From: Lysinibacillus capsici | GTDB taxonomy: Bacteria; Bacillota; Bacilli; Bacillales_A; Planococcaceae | Direction: 5' to 3' | Assembly: GCF_003367505.1 (NCBI RefSeq) | Contig: NZ_PXXX01000017.1 | Location: 1 to 55,063, forward strand | Length of the DNA: 55,063 nucleotides | Part shown: positions 31,632 through 39,294 of the stretch, one piece after another | Layout: every line of letters begins with the position of its first letter | Position numbering within the stretch: the stretch's first letter is position 1 | Notes under the pieces: generated by a model | What the model saw: only the letters and a program-made list of their open reading frames with translations | Told to the model about the DNA's origin: nothing | The model's database searches: none | Program-made: the position numbers and the translations under genes

Positions 31632-31931
31632 ATGACGCTACATCAAGAAAGTAATCGTTACACAATTCCATCTGGAGAGCATATTTTAACGATTCGTAAT
31701 CGTAAAAGAATGGACATGACTTCTGTAAAATCAATTGAACGCTTTGATCAGGAAGAGTTTTTCATTAAGACGTCCCAAGGGCACTTGTTAATCCGTGGAG
31801 AGGAACTGCATATCGTTCATTTAGATGTTGACAAAGGATTATTGACACTTGAAGGAACTGTAAAAACCTTACAGTACGACGAGGAGGAAAGTGGCTTCTC
31901 GAAAGGTTTCCTTCATAAGTTATTTGGATGA
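31632..31931 (+). CDS. yabP: sporulation protein YabP
   Basis: Spore-formation protein of unknown mechanism, 99 residues. The YabP/YqfC family pattern is visible: HILTIRNRKRMDMTSVKSIERFDQEEFFIKT (core RMDMTSVKSIERFDQEEF) and LLIRGEELHIVHLDVDKGLLTLEG, ending FSKGFLHKLFG. AAAGGAGG precedes the ATG. The stop overlaps the yabQ start by four bases. A sigma-E-like promoter lies 35 bases upstream. Confidence 0.93.
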   Translation: MTLHQESNRYTIPSGEHILTIRNRKRMDMTSVKSIERFDQEEFFIKTSQGHLLIRGEELHIVHLDVDKGLLTLEGTVKTLQYDEEESGFSKGFLHKLFG

Positions 31932-32419
31932 TTGTCAGTGAACAATTTTATCAATTAATTGTCATGGTTTTGAGCGGTATAGCAGTTGGTTTCATAATTG
32001 ATAGTATAAGGCTTATTGTTTTTTCAACTCCAAAAAGGTCAAGCCTTCGAAAGTGGATGATGGTTGTTGAGTTAATAACTTGGATTCTACTTGGAGGGTT
32101 GACATACTATTTATTATTTTGGCTAAAAGATGGCGCTTGGCGGGCTTACGACCCGCTAGCGCAAATAGCCGGAATTTTTTTGTATCAATCATTTTTTCAA
32201 ACCTTTTTACGTTTCGTTGCTAGAATTTTGGTGAATATAACATGGAGACCCTTTTGGTTCATTGTGCGTTTCATAATTACGGTTATTCGACAAATTTTGC
32301 AATTATTAATAAATATTGTTATGTTTGTTATAAGACCTTTTGTCAAAATTTATTCGTATTTGTCCTACACTTTTTTTAAAAAATTACGATATTTGAAGTA
32401 TAATAAAAAGCAACAATAA
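31928..32419 (+). CDS. yabQ: spore cortex biosynthesis protein YabQ
   Basis: Membrane protein needed for the spore cortex, 163 residues. It has hydrophobic segments at ~8-29, ~43-66, ~82-100 and ~107-140, and a basic C-terminus (KKLRYLKYNKKQQ). The family motif GFIIDSIRL follows the first segment. ATG overlaps the yabP stop; no separate ribosome binding site, so it is translated by coupling. divIC begins 17 bases later. Confidence 0.9.
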   Translation: MIVSEQFYQLIVMVLSGIAVGFIIDSIRLIVFSTPKRSSLRKWMMVVELITWILLGGLTYYLLFWLKDGAWRAYDPLAQIAGIFLYQSFFQTFLRFVARILVNITWRPFWFIVRFIITVIRQILQLLINIVMFVIRPFVKIYSYLSYTFFKKLRYLKYNKKQQ

Positions 32420-32436
32420 TTATCGGAGGTGCGGAC

Positions 32437-32841
32437 ATGACTAGACGTCATTCATCAAATGATGAATCCCAAAACTTCACTAAGCTTGATAATGACTATG
32501 TCCGTAACACGGATAGAGCTATAAATCGCAAACTACAGGCTCGAAAACGTAAGATGCGTCGTATTGTCTTTTTTGCGATTGTACCAGTCATTATTATTGC
32601 TCTTCTCTTAAATGTGCTGTCACATCAGAATGAAACATTAGCAGCAAAAGAGAAATCCAAAGAAGAAGCGAATCGGCATCTCACTGAATTGAAAGAAGAA
32701 CAAGATACATTAAATCTTAAAATCAAACAATTGCAGGATGATGAATATATCGCGAAGCTATTAAGAAAAGAGTACTATTTATCGGAAAAAGGTGAGATTA
32801 TTTTCATCATTCCAGATAAGGAAGATAAAAAAGACGACTGA
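32437..32841 (+). CDS. divIC: cell-division protein DivIC (FtsB-like)
   Basis: Bitopic septal protein that works with FtsL and DivIB to activate septal peptidoglycan synthesis. The 134 residues consist of a basic cytoplasmic part (1-42), one membrane segment (~43-60), an extracytoplasmic coiled coil (~66-102) and the FtsB-like LLRKEYYLSEKGEIIFIIP (key part RKEYYLSEKGEI). CGGAGGTG precedes the ATG. Confidence 0.94.
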   Translation: MTRRHSSNDESQNFTKLDNDYVRNTDRAINRKLQARKRKMRRIVFFAIVPVIIIALLLNVLSHQNETLAAKEKSKEEANRHLTELKEEQDTLNLKIKQLQDDEYIAKLLRKEYYLSEKGEIIFIIPDKEDKKDD

Positions 32842-32855
32842 AAAGCTATGTATTG

Positions 32856-32883
32856 TTGACACTCTTTTATTGTTATATATAAT
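32856..32883 (+). promoter_or_regulatory. yabR sigma-A promoter
   Basis: TTGACA (32856-32861), 16-base spacer, TATAAT (32878-32883). Both hexamers are perfect. Confidence 0.8.
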
Positions 32884-32975
32884 GAAAAGAGAAGCTTATT
32901 GCAGTAAAAAGTTTGATTAAATTGATTACATGGCTCAAAAGAGTCGCTTAATTTTTAAGGAGGAGCATTTTTTTT

Positions 32976-33413
32976 ATGTCAATTGAAGTAGGCAGCAAGG
33001 TACAAGGTAAAGTAACAGGAATCACAAATTTTGGAGCATTCGTTGAGCTGCCAGATGGCAAAACAGGCTTAGTTCACATTAGTGAAGTTGCTGACAATTA
33101 TGTAAAAGATATCAATGAGCATCTAAAAGTTGGAGATGAAGTTGAAGTAAAAGTGATGAATGTTGAAGCGGACGGAAAGATTGGTCTTTCAATCCGTAAA
33201 GCAAAGCCTCAAGCTGAAAGACCAGAGCGACCAGAGCGTCCAGCACGTCCACGTCGTGATAATCGTTCCAATGATCGCAACGAACGCCACCAGCCAAAAG
33301 AAAATTTTGAGCAAAAAATGGCACGCTTCTTAAAAGATAGTGATGAACGTCTAGCAACACTTAAACGTGCTACAGAATCAAAACGCGGAGGTCGCGGAGC
33401 TAGAAGAGGGTAG
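32976..33413 (+). CDS. yabR: S1-domain RNA-binding protein YabR
   Basis: Cytoplasmic RNA-binding protein of 145 residues. An S1 domain covers ~1-75 (GSKVQGKVTGITNFGAFVEL shown by KVTGITNFGAFVEL, then GLVHISEVA and VKVMNVEADGKIGLSIR). A basic low-complexity tail follows, with the repeat RPERPERPARPRR and a Gly/Arg-rich end. AAGGAGGAG precedes the ATG. The exact RNA target is not known. Confidence 0.93.
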   Translation: MSIEVGSKVQGKVTGITNFGAFVELPDGKTGLVHISEVADNYVKDINEHLKVGDEVEVKVMNVEADGKIGLSIRKAKPQAERPERPERPARPRRDNRSNDRNERHQPKENFEQKMARFLKDSDERLATLKRATESKRGGRGARRG

Positions 33414-33458
33414 TTTGCTGACTGTTTTAATCGTAGAAAAAGTGTATGAAATAGAGTT

Positions 33459-33492
33459 GGGAGTGGCTTTTTAAAAAGCTACTCCCTTTTTT
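33459..33492 (+). terminator. terminator after yabR
   Basis: Near-perfect 14-bp palindrome (33459-33472 with 33473-33486, one G-U), then TTTTTT. The innermost bases form the loop. Confidence 0.9.
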
Positions 33493-33499
33493 AATATAC

Positions 33500-33751
33500 C
33501 TATAAAGTAGAAGAAGGTCTCTTTTTCTTTTTTGTGGGTGTTATCGTTTTTTCATCGGTAAGACCAATGGATTCTTTCTTCACAGGATGGATAACCATTT
33601 TGACAAGTAAAGCAACACCATAAACACTCACAGCTAGTCCACCAAGCAATAAGATTATTTGAACAAAAAACGGTAAGTTTATTAGAATTGAAATAAGAAT
33701 AATCATTGAGCCACTTCCACAAATTAAAGCAGCTTTCGTTAATGCACTCAA
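33500..33751 (-). CDS. small two-segment membrane protein, unknown
   Basis: Reverse-strand frame of 83 residues that I do not recognise. It has two hydrophobic segments (~16-34 and ~32-53 around a short turn: MIILISILINLPF and IILLLGGLAVSVYGVALLV) and a basic C-terminal tail with KKKKRP. The start is TTG, ten bases after AGGAGG on the reverse strand. It faces yabR tail to tail, eight bases from the yabR terminator tail, and lies downstream of the tRNA cluster terminator. Likely real because of the ribosome binding site and clean membrane pattern, but with no known function. Confidence 0.6.
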   Translation of the reverse strand: MSALTKAALICGSGSMIILISILINLPFFVQIILLLGGLAVSVYGVALLVKMVIHPVKKESIGLTDEKTITPTKKKKRPSSTL

Positions 33752-33873
33752 GGGAATTAAACCTCCTAAAAACGTTGTTTTTACTAGTATGCCATACTTT
33801 TATATTCTGTCACATAGCTTTACTTGAGCGGACGGATAGAATTTGCAAAGAAGTAGATAGATGGATAAATTAA

Positions 33874-33912
33874 AAATAGGTATCTCAGAATCTAGTTCTG
33901 AGATACCTATTT
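33874..33912 (-). terminator. terminator of the tRNA cluster
   Basis: Perfect 17-bp stem (33874-33890 with 33896-33912), five-base loop; on the reverse strand it continues into TTTAATTTA. It begins five bases after tRNA-Glu. Confidence 0.9.
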
Positions 33913-33916
33913 GAGA

Positions 33917-33988
33917 TGACCCGTACGGGATTCGAACCCGTGTTACCGCCGTGAAAGGGCGGTGTCTTAACCACTTGACCAACGGGCC
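33917..33988 (-). tRNA. trnE: tRNA-Glu (TTC)
   Basis: Reverse-strand cloverleaf of 72 bases: acceptor GGCCCGT/ACGGGTC, anticodon arm CCGCC-CTTTCAC-GGCGG with anticodon TTC, T-arm CGGGTTCGAATCCCG. No encoded CCA. Third and last of the cluster. Confidence 0.95.
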
Positions 33989-33992
33989 TATA

Positions 33993-34069
33993 TGGTGGCG
34001 GCCGAGGGGATCGAACCCCCGACCTTACGGGTATGAACCGTACGCTCTAGCCAGCTGAGCTAGGCCGCC
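33993..34069 (-). tRNA. trnM: tRNA-Met (CAT), elongator type
   Basis: Reverse-strand cloverleaf: acceptor GGCGGCC/GGCCGCC fully paired including the first pair, so not the initiator. Anticodon arm TACGG-TTCATAC-CCGTA, anticodon CAT. CCA is encoded (33993-33995). Confidence 0.95.
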
Positions 34070-34080
34070 AAATTTAGAAA

Positions 34081-34155
34081 TGGAGCGGAAGACGAGGTTC
34101 GAACTCGCGACCCCCACCTTGGCAAGGTGGTGTTCTACCACTGAACTACTTCCGC
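34081..34155 (-). tRNA. trnG: tRNA-Gly (GCC)
   Basis: Reverse-strand cloverleaf: acceptor GCGGAAG/CTTCCGC, anticodon arm CACCT-TGCCA-AGGTG region with anticodon GCC, T-arm GAGTTCGAACCTC. CCA encoded (34081-34083). First gene of the cluster. Confidence 0.95.
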
Positions 34156-34178
34156 ATGTCGTTTAAGCAACAAGTTAA

Positions 34179-34207
34179 ATAATACAAGCCAATCGTGCTA
34201 GTGTCAA
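34179..34207 (-). promoter_or_regulatory. tRNA cluster promoter
   Basis: Reverse strand TTGACA (complement of 34202-34207), 17-base spacer, TATTAT (complement of 34179-34184), about 20 bases before tRNA-Gly. The divergent gap to spoIIE (34208-34573) is AT-rich and holds a 17-base dyad (34387-34403) and the spoIIE control region. Confidence 0.85.
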
Positions 34208-34386
34208 GTAGGTTTGAAAAAATATTTAAAGATATTTCAGGACATTTAACTATAGAAGAATATTTTAGCGGATTTTTTGTTCTTACGTAGAAATATATCC
34301 TAGAGAAGAGTTGAATCAAACCATTAATAGTACGTGAAATCCCTTCAAATTAGGCTTTAAGATGAATAGTAAATAATTATTATATT

Positions 34387-34403
34387 AATTCAATAATTGA
34401 ATT
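34387..34403. repeat. 17-base perfect dyad between the tRNA cluster and spoIIE
   Basis: AATTCAAT-A-ATTGAATT, perfect and centred on one base. It lies ~185 bases upstream of spoIIE; function unknown. Confidence 0.55.
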
Positions 34404-34476
34404 TTCCGATATTTCTATTAATCAAAAGCCTTTTACTATAGAAATTGTTGCCAATTCTCGTATTTATGAATAGCTA

Positions 34477-34544
34477 TTAGTCGAAATATTTATATTTTTT
34501 TCTGTCAACGTCAGACAATCTTTCCACACATAATTTTTTATAAT
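34477..34544 (+). promoter_or_regulatory. spoIIE control region with Spo0A-box-like sites
   Basis: TATAAT at 34539-34544 without a -35 at 17 bases. Upstream are TTAGTCGAA (34477-34485) and TGTCAAC (34503-34509), which resemble the 0A box. spoIIE in B. subtilis is a Spo0A~P-activated sigma-A promoter with unusual spacing, so this arrangement fits. Confidence 0.45.
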
Positions 34545-34573
34545 AACCAAAAGTGCGGAAAGGGGATAGTTAA

Positions 34574-36967
34574 ATGACAAGTATTGAATGGTATAATACA
34601 ACGAATGTAGATGACCAAAAAATAGGTTTGAAAAAGAAGCAGATCCTAATAGGCTCTCTCTTTTTTTTAACCGCCTTTTTCTTGGCTCAATCTGTTGTAT
34701 TTGAAGCGGCTGTACCGTTCTCAGTTCCTTTTTGGGCCATTATTCGAACAAAATATAGGGAGTATGCCAAATTCGTATTATTTGGGAGTTTAGCGGGTTG
34801 CTTTTTCCTGGGCTTTGGACAAGTCCTAATTCTCGCTTTACAAATTATCCTGTATGAATGTATTATGCGTTTTCGTTACTGGCAACTGCCCCAAAGTATT
34901 GCTGTGTCTTTAGCTGTATTACTGGTACAAATAATGTGGCAAGGGGTGATGTATCAAGGCTTACCACCAGTGCTTGTACAATTTTATGTGGGCTGTGAAG
35001 CAGCTTTAGCTCTTATTATGACATTGTTTATGCAAGTATTATTTGTTAATTCGTATGAATGGTTTACGACGCATTGGACATATGAAAAGCTAGGTTCAGG
35101 ATTAGTCGTCTTTGCAGCCATGCTTACTGGAATGCAAACGGTTGTAATAAGCTATTTTTCACTCCCTATTTTTTTACTGCAGCTCTTTATCTGTTTTGGC
35201 GCATTGGTTGGAAGTGTTCCTTTAGCAACTGTCATTGGAGCAGTGTTAGGAACGCTTATAGGTGTGGCCAAGCTTTCGTTTACCGGTATGCTTTCGGTGG
35301 CTACCTTAACTGGATTATGTGCGGGTATGGGAGCGAAAGGTGGTAGATTTGGCGTTGCTATTGGTAGTATTTTACCTAGTGTATTTTTTTTATTTTATGA
35401 CGCCACATTGCCCTTGGATAGTGTTTATTTCACCTCAATTGCCATTGGTAGTATTTTATTTCTAACCATTCCAAAGAAATATTCAGATAAGGTAAGGGAC
35501 AAGCTCTTTCCACAACGAGAAGAGGTTTTACTAGCCCGACAGAATTGGTTAACAGAACATGTAACGTATAAATTAGAGCACTTTCAACATTTTGTGCAAT
35601 TCATGAAGGAACTTGTGTTTGATCGCTTTATGACAGCACCAGTTGAAGCGGCAAAGGAAGTAGCACCAATGAATACTTGTTTAAGTTGTTTCCGTTATGA
35701 TCATTGCTGGGGTGCGCAAAATAATGGTATGGACAAGCTGATGACAGATTGGTTTCATATGAAAGGAGTAGGCAAGGAATCAGCTATTCATCGTGTTGAA
35801 GAACAAATACGCTATAAATGTGTGAAATCCACGAAAATCTTTGAGGAATTAGATACAGAACTTTATAGAGAACGAATTAACGGGCAATATTTCCATGGTA
35901 AAAAAATGATTGCCCTTCAACTGCGAGATATGAGCAATCATTTAAATCAGTTAATTGCTGAGATGAAGGAAGATACAATTTCTTTTGTAAGTGTTGAGAA
36001 GGATATTGTTGAGCGCTTAAAGGAAGCCAATATTGAATGTTTTCAACTTGATGTCTTAAGTAATAAGCCTGGGGCAAGAAAGATTGTTTGTGCCTTAGCA
36101 CCAGCACGTGTCAACTGGGAGAAAGATACGACATTAGCTGAACGCATGATTTTGCCGATTCTTTATGAAATTTTTGATGAACCTTTTGAAATTGAAAAAG
36201 TAGTAGCCTGCGAAATACCATTTCGTCATGTTCAAATTTGCTTTAGATCAGCTATTAGCTTTGAAGTAGAGTATGATATATATAGCATGTCTAAAGATGC
36301 AACACTATATTCCGGTGATTCTCACGCCCTTTTCCAATTGCATCCAGGATTATTTGCGATATTGCTGTCTGATGGTATGGGGCAAAGTAAAGAAGCACAA
36401 CATGAAAGTAGAAAATTGATTCATTTAATGAGAGAGTGTCTAAATTACAATATGAATCCCGAAACTGCGATGCATACGCTCCATTATGTCATGGCATTAA
36501 AACAGCAAGATGATATGTATGCAACCCTTGATTTTGCACTTGTCGATTTACAGCACGGAGATTTGTGGTCGTGGAAAGCGGGTGGAATGTCAACCTACAT
36601 TTTGCGTGGAAAAGAGGTACTGAAAGTAGAAAGTAATGCAGCACCTGTAGGATTTTTATCTATTTCAGCAGTCGAAGCTGAAAAAAGAAAACTGAAGGCA
36701 GGTGATGTTATTTTAATGCATTCAGATGGACTGTTCTCAAGTGTAGCTGATTGGGATGAACAGGAGGAAACATTTTTAGCTTTCGCACAGCAGGTAGCAA
36801 GTACAAATAAAACGATTCAAGAAAAGCTAACAACCATTATGCAATCATTCCAAGGATATTTTGAAATAGAGGATGATTGTACAGTATTAATGTTAGAGGT
36901 GACACATGTTGTACCGACATGGGCTGTCTTTAGACCAGCTCAGTATTCAATGAGTAAATCATCTTAA
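34574..36967 (+). CDS. spoIIE: stage II sporulation protein E, PP2C phosphatase
   Basis: Septum-associated phosphatase that dephosphorylates SpoIIAA and so releases sigma-F in the forespore. The 797 residues (827 in B. subtilis) have about ten membrane segments (~25-310), a central FtsZ-binding and regulatory part (~320-580), and the C-terminal PP2C domain with LLSDGMGQSKEA (D600), AGGMSTY, LMHSDGLFSS and IEDDCTVLML as metal-site motifs. GGAAAGGGG precedes the ATG. In B. subtilis yabS and yabT come next; here tilS follows after 29 bases. Confidence 0.96.
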   Translation: MTSIEWYNTTNVDDQKIGLKKKQILIGSLFFLTAFFLAQSVVFEAAVPFSVPFWAIIRTKYREYAKFVLFGSLAGCFFLGFGQVLILALQIILYECIMRFRYWQLPQSIAVSLAVLLVQIMWQGVMYQGLPPVLVQFYVGCEAALALIMTLFMQVLFVNSYEWFTTHWTYEKLGSGLVVFAAMLTGMQTVVISYFSLPIFLLQLFICFGALVGSVPLATVIGAVLGTLIGVAKLSFTGMLSVATLTGLCAGMGAKGGRFGVAIGSILPSVFFLFYDATLPLDSVYFTSIAIGSILFLTIPKKYSDKVRDKLFPQREEVLLARQNWLTEHVTYKLEHFQHFVQFMKELVFDRFMTAPVEAAKEVAPMNTCLSCFRYDHCWGAQNNGMDKLMTDWFHMKGVGKESAIHRVEEQIRYKCVKSTKIFEELDTELYRERINGQYFHGKKMIALQLRDMSNHLNQLIAEMKEDTISFVSVEKDIVERLKEANIECFQLDVLSNKPGARKIVCALAPARVNWEKDTTLAERMILPILYEIFDEPFEIEKVVACEIPFRHVQICFRSAISFEVEYDIYSMSKDATLYSGDSHALFQLHPGLFAILLSDGMGQSKEAQHESRKLIHLMRECLNYNMNPETAMHTLHYVMALKQQDDMYATLDFALVDLQHGDLWSWKAGGMSTYILRGKEVLKVESNAAPVGFLSISAVEAEKRKLKAGDVILMHSDGLFSSVADWDEQEETFLAFAQQVASTNKTIQEKLTTIMQSFQGYFEIEDDCTVLMLEVTHVVPTWAVFRPAQYSMSKSS

Positions 36968-36996
36968 ACTAACAACGAAAAGGGGAGGAGAAGCGT

Positions 36997-38403
36997 TTGT
37001 CATTTGAATTAAAGGTCAAAACATTTATAGAAGAAGAGCAATTATTACAGCAAGGCGACCATCTTCTCATCGCCGTTTCGGGTGGGATAGACTCTATGGC
37101 TTTACTTCATTACTTTATTCAAACACAGGAGCATTGGAACATTCAGGTGGAAGCCGTACATGTTGATCATATGTTGAGAGGAGAAGCTTCTGCTGAGGAT
37201 AGGGCTTTTGTTCAAAAATATTGTGACGCTAATGATGTTTACTTACATGCCAAGGAAATTCCAATACCTACAATATTGGCACAGGAAAATGGTAATACAC
37301 AGTTAATATGTCGTAGGGAAAGGTATCAATTTTTCAAAGAAGTTCTGCAAAAAACAAATGCTAATAAGCTTGTAACTGCACATCATGCGGATGACCAACT
37401 GGAGTCAGTATTAATGGCCCTTACAAAAAATGCAACAATGAATAGCATGCAGGGCATACGTCCTCAAAGAATTTTTGGAGGAAAATCATTAATTCGTCCG
37501 TTTTTAACGGTTACAAAGTCTGAAATAGGGGAATATTTACTTAGAAAAGGTTTAGATTATCGAGAAGATGCTAGCAATTCTAAAGATACCTATGTACGTA
37601 ATCGTTTTAGACATCATGTGGTGCCTTTATTGGAGGCAGAGAATCCGCGAGTGACTGAACAGGTGACCCATTTCACAAAGCAATTGCAAGAAGACGATAC
37701 CTTTTTAATGACATTGGCCCAAGATGTATTTTCCCAAATCATCATAAGAAATAATGAAAATACATATCGCATGGAAATTGAGGCATTTCAATTGGTACCA
37801 CTTGCTTTACAAAGGAGGCTCATTTTAATACTATTAAACTATCTTTACAAAGATTCAAATACGATACAAAGTTATGCCTTATTGACTTCAATTTTAAAGC
37901 TTTGTGATACAACAGCAGGGTATGCTGAAATTCACTTACCTGAAGATTTTCTAGCAGTTCGCCGTTATGGAAATTTAACGATTCAGAAAAAGGAGCCGTT
38001 AGAAGGCCTAGCTTCTCCTGAGAAACAGGTTATTTCGACTGCTAATGGCTGGACAACACTGACAAATGGTGAGCGCTTACGCGTAGTCAATTTGCATGAT
38101 TTATCGTCTGAATTGCTGACGGATACTGCACAACTTTTTTATTTTAACGCTAGCAAACTCCACCTACCGTTTTATGTTCGGGCACGCAGGGATGGAGATA
38201 GAATGCTGTTAAAAGGAATGGATCAGCCAAAACGCTTATCTCGCCTTTTTATAGATGAAAAGATTCCTTTAAATGAGCGAAATAGCTGGCCGTTACTGAT
38301 TTCTCAATCTGATGAGGTGGTAGCGGTAATTGGTGTGCGTATGGGAATATTTTTTTCAACCACTCCGCAACCAAACGATGATACAGTGCTCATCGTAGAC
38401 TAA
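36997..38403 (+). CDS. tilS: tRNA(Ile)-lysidine synthase
   Basis: Converts C34 of tRNA-Ile(CAU) to lysidine so it reads AUA. The 468 residues show the N-type ATP pyrophosphatase loop SGGIDS (28-33), VDHMLRGEAS, HHADDQ, and NSKDTYVRNRFRHHVVP (core YVRNRFRH), then the TilS C-terminal domains. TTG start six bases after GGGGAGGAG. The partner hprT follows, the same pair known in B. subtilis to act together in transcription of ftsH. Confidence 0.95.
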   Translation: MSFELKVKTFIEEEQLLQQGDHLLIAVSGGIDSMALLHYFIQTQEHWNIQVEAVHVDHMLRGEASAEDRAFVQKYCDANDVYLHAKEIPIPTILAQENGNTQLICRRERYQFFKEVLQKTNANKLVTAHHADDQLESVLMALTKNATMNSMQGIRPQRIFGGKSLIRPFLTVTKSEIGEYLLRKGLDYREDASNSKDTYVRNRFRHHVVPLLEAENPRVTEQVTHFTKQLQEDDTFLMTLAQDVFSQIIIRNNENTYRMEIEAFQLVPLALQRRLILILLNYLYKDSNTIQSYALLTSILKLCDTTAGYAEIHLPEDFLAVRRYGNLTIQKKEPLEGLASPEKQVISTANGWTTLTNGERLRVVNLHDLSSELLTDTAQLFYFNASKLHLPFYVRARRDGDRMLLKGMDQPKRLSRLFIDEKIPLNERNSWPLLISQSDEVVAVIGVRMGIFFSTTPQPNDDTVLIVD

Positions 38404-38419
38404 GGTCTTTGTAAAATAT

Positions 38420-38446
38420 TTCACCGAAATAGGGTGAAGATTTTTT
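38420..38446 (+). terminator. weak terminator/attenuator between tilS and hprT
   Basis: Six-bp stem TTCACC (38420-38425) with GGTGAA (38433-38438), then GATTTTTTG. The stem is short, so read-through is likely. Confidence 0.4.
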
Positions 38447-38470
38447 GATACATCACGAGGAGGAATCGAT

Positions 38471-39013
38471 ATGTTACAAAACGACATCGAAAAAATTATG
38501 ATTACAGAAGAACAATTGCAAGAAAGAATTGCAGACTTAGGCGCGCAATTAACAGAGGAATACAAAGATGCATTTCCATTAGCTGTTGGCGTACTTAAAG
38601 GGGCAATGCCATTTATGACAGACCTAATGAAACGTTTCGATTCTTTCATCGAACTTGATTTTATGGATGTGTCTAGCTATGGTAATGCTACTGTGTCATC
38701 TGGTGAAGTGAAGATTTTAAAGGATTTGAATACAAGCGTTGAGGGACGTGACGTATTAATTATCGAGGACATTATTGATAGTGGTTTAACTTTAAGCTAT
38801 CTAGTAGATTTATTTAAATATCGCAAAGCAAAGTCCATTAAAATTGTTACATTACTTGATAAACCATCAGGTCGAAAAGTAAATTTATCTGCTGACTATG
38901 TTGGTTTCGAAGTGCCAGATGGCTTTGTTGTAGGATATGGCTTAGATTACGCTGAAAAATATCGTAACTTACCTTATATTGGTATTTTAAAGCCTGAGGT
39001 ATATTCTTTCTAA
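38471..39013 (+). CDS. hprT: hypoxanthine-guanine phosphoribosyltransferase
   Basis: Purine salvage: joins hypoxanthine or guanine to PRPP. The 180 residues contain the PRPP loop [14 protein letters not shown] (near 95-108), the mobile-loop Ser-Tyr in [13 protein letters not shown], and KPSGRKV. AGGAGG precedes the ATG. (p)ppGpp inhibits this enzyme family. About 280 bases separate it from ftsH; that gap has a 15-base dyad but no firm promoter. Confidence 0.96.
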   Translation: MLQNDIEKIMITEEQLQERIADLGAQLTEEYKDAFPLAVGVLKGAMPFMTDLMKRFDSFIELDFMDVSSYGNATVSSGEVKILKDLNTSVEGRDVLIIEDIIDSGLTLSYLVDLFKYRKAKSIKIVTLLDKPSGRKVNLSADYVGFEVPDGFVVGYGLDYAEKYRNLPYIGILKPEVYSF

Positions 39014-39070
39014 GAACAAAAGACCAGCTATAAAAAGTAAAGGTCTCCAGCGCAAGTCACGTATTTTTAG

Positions 39071-39085
39071 TTATGTTTAACATAA
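39071..39085. repeat. 15-base perfect dyad upstream of ftsH
   Basis: TTATGTT-T-AACATAA, ten bases before TTGACA (39095-39100). The TTGACA has no acceptable -10, so the promoter itself is unproven; the dyad could be an operator. Confidence 0.5.
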
Positions 39086-39294
39086 TTCAAAATCTTGACA
39101 CAATGTTTAGCTATATCGAGCCCGAGGAACAGGTACAATTACGCTGGGACATATAAAGATGGCCTAAAAACTGTTGTGATAACGGCAATAAGTGAACGAA
39201 ACATTTTTTAAGTAGGGCTTTTCGTTGTATGATGAAATCATGATATGTTAAGATTTTACTTATAATTTTTCTGTTTGTAATGAGGAGGCTGGAG

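Noticed and set aside
33800..33982. 60-residue reverse-strand ORF
   Set aside because: It is a translation of most of tRNA-Glu and its terminator, not a gene.
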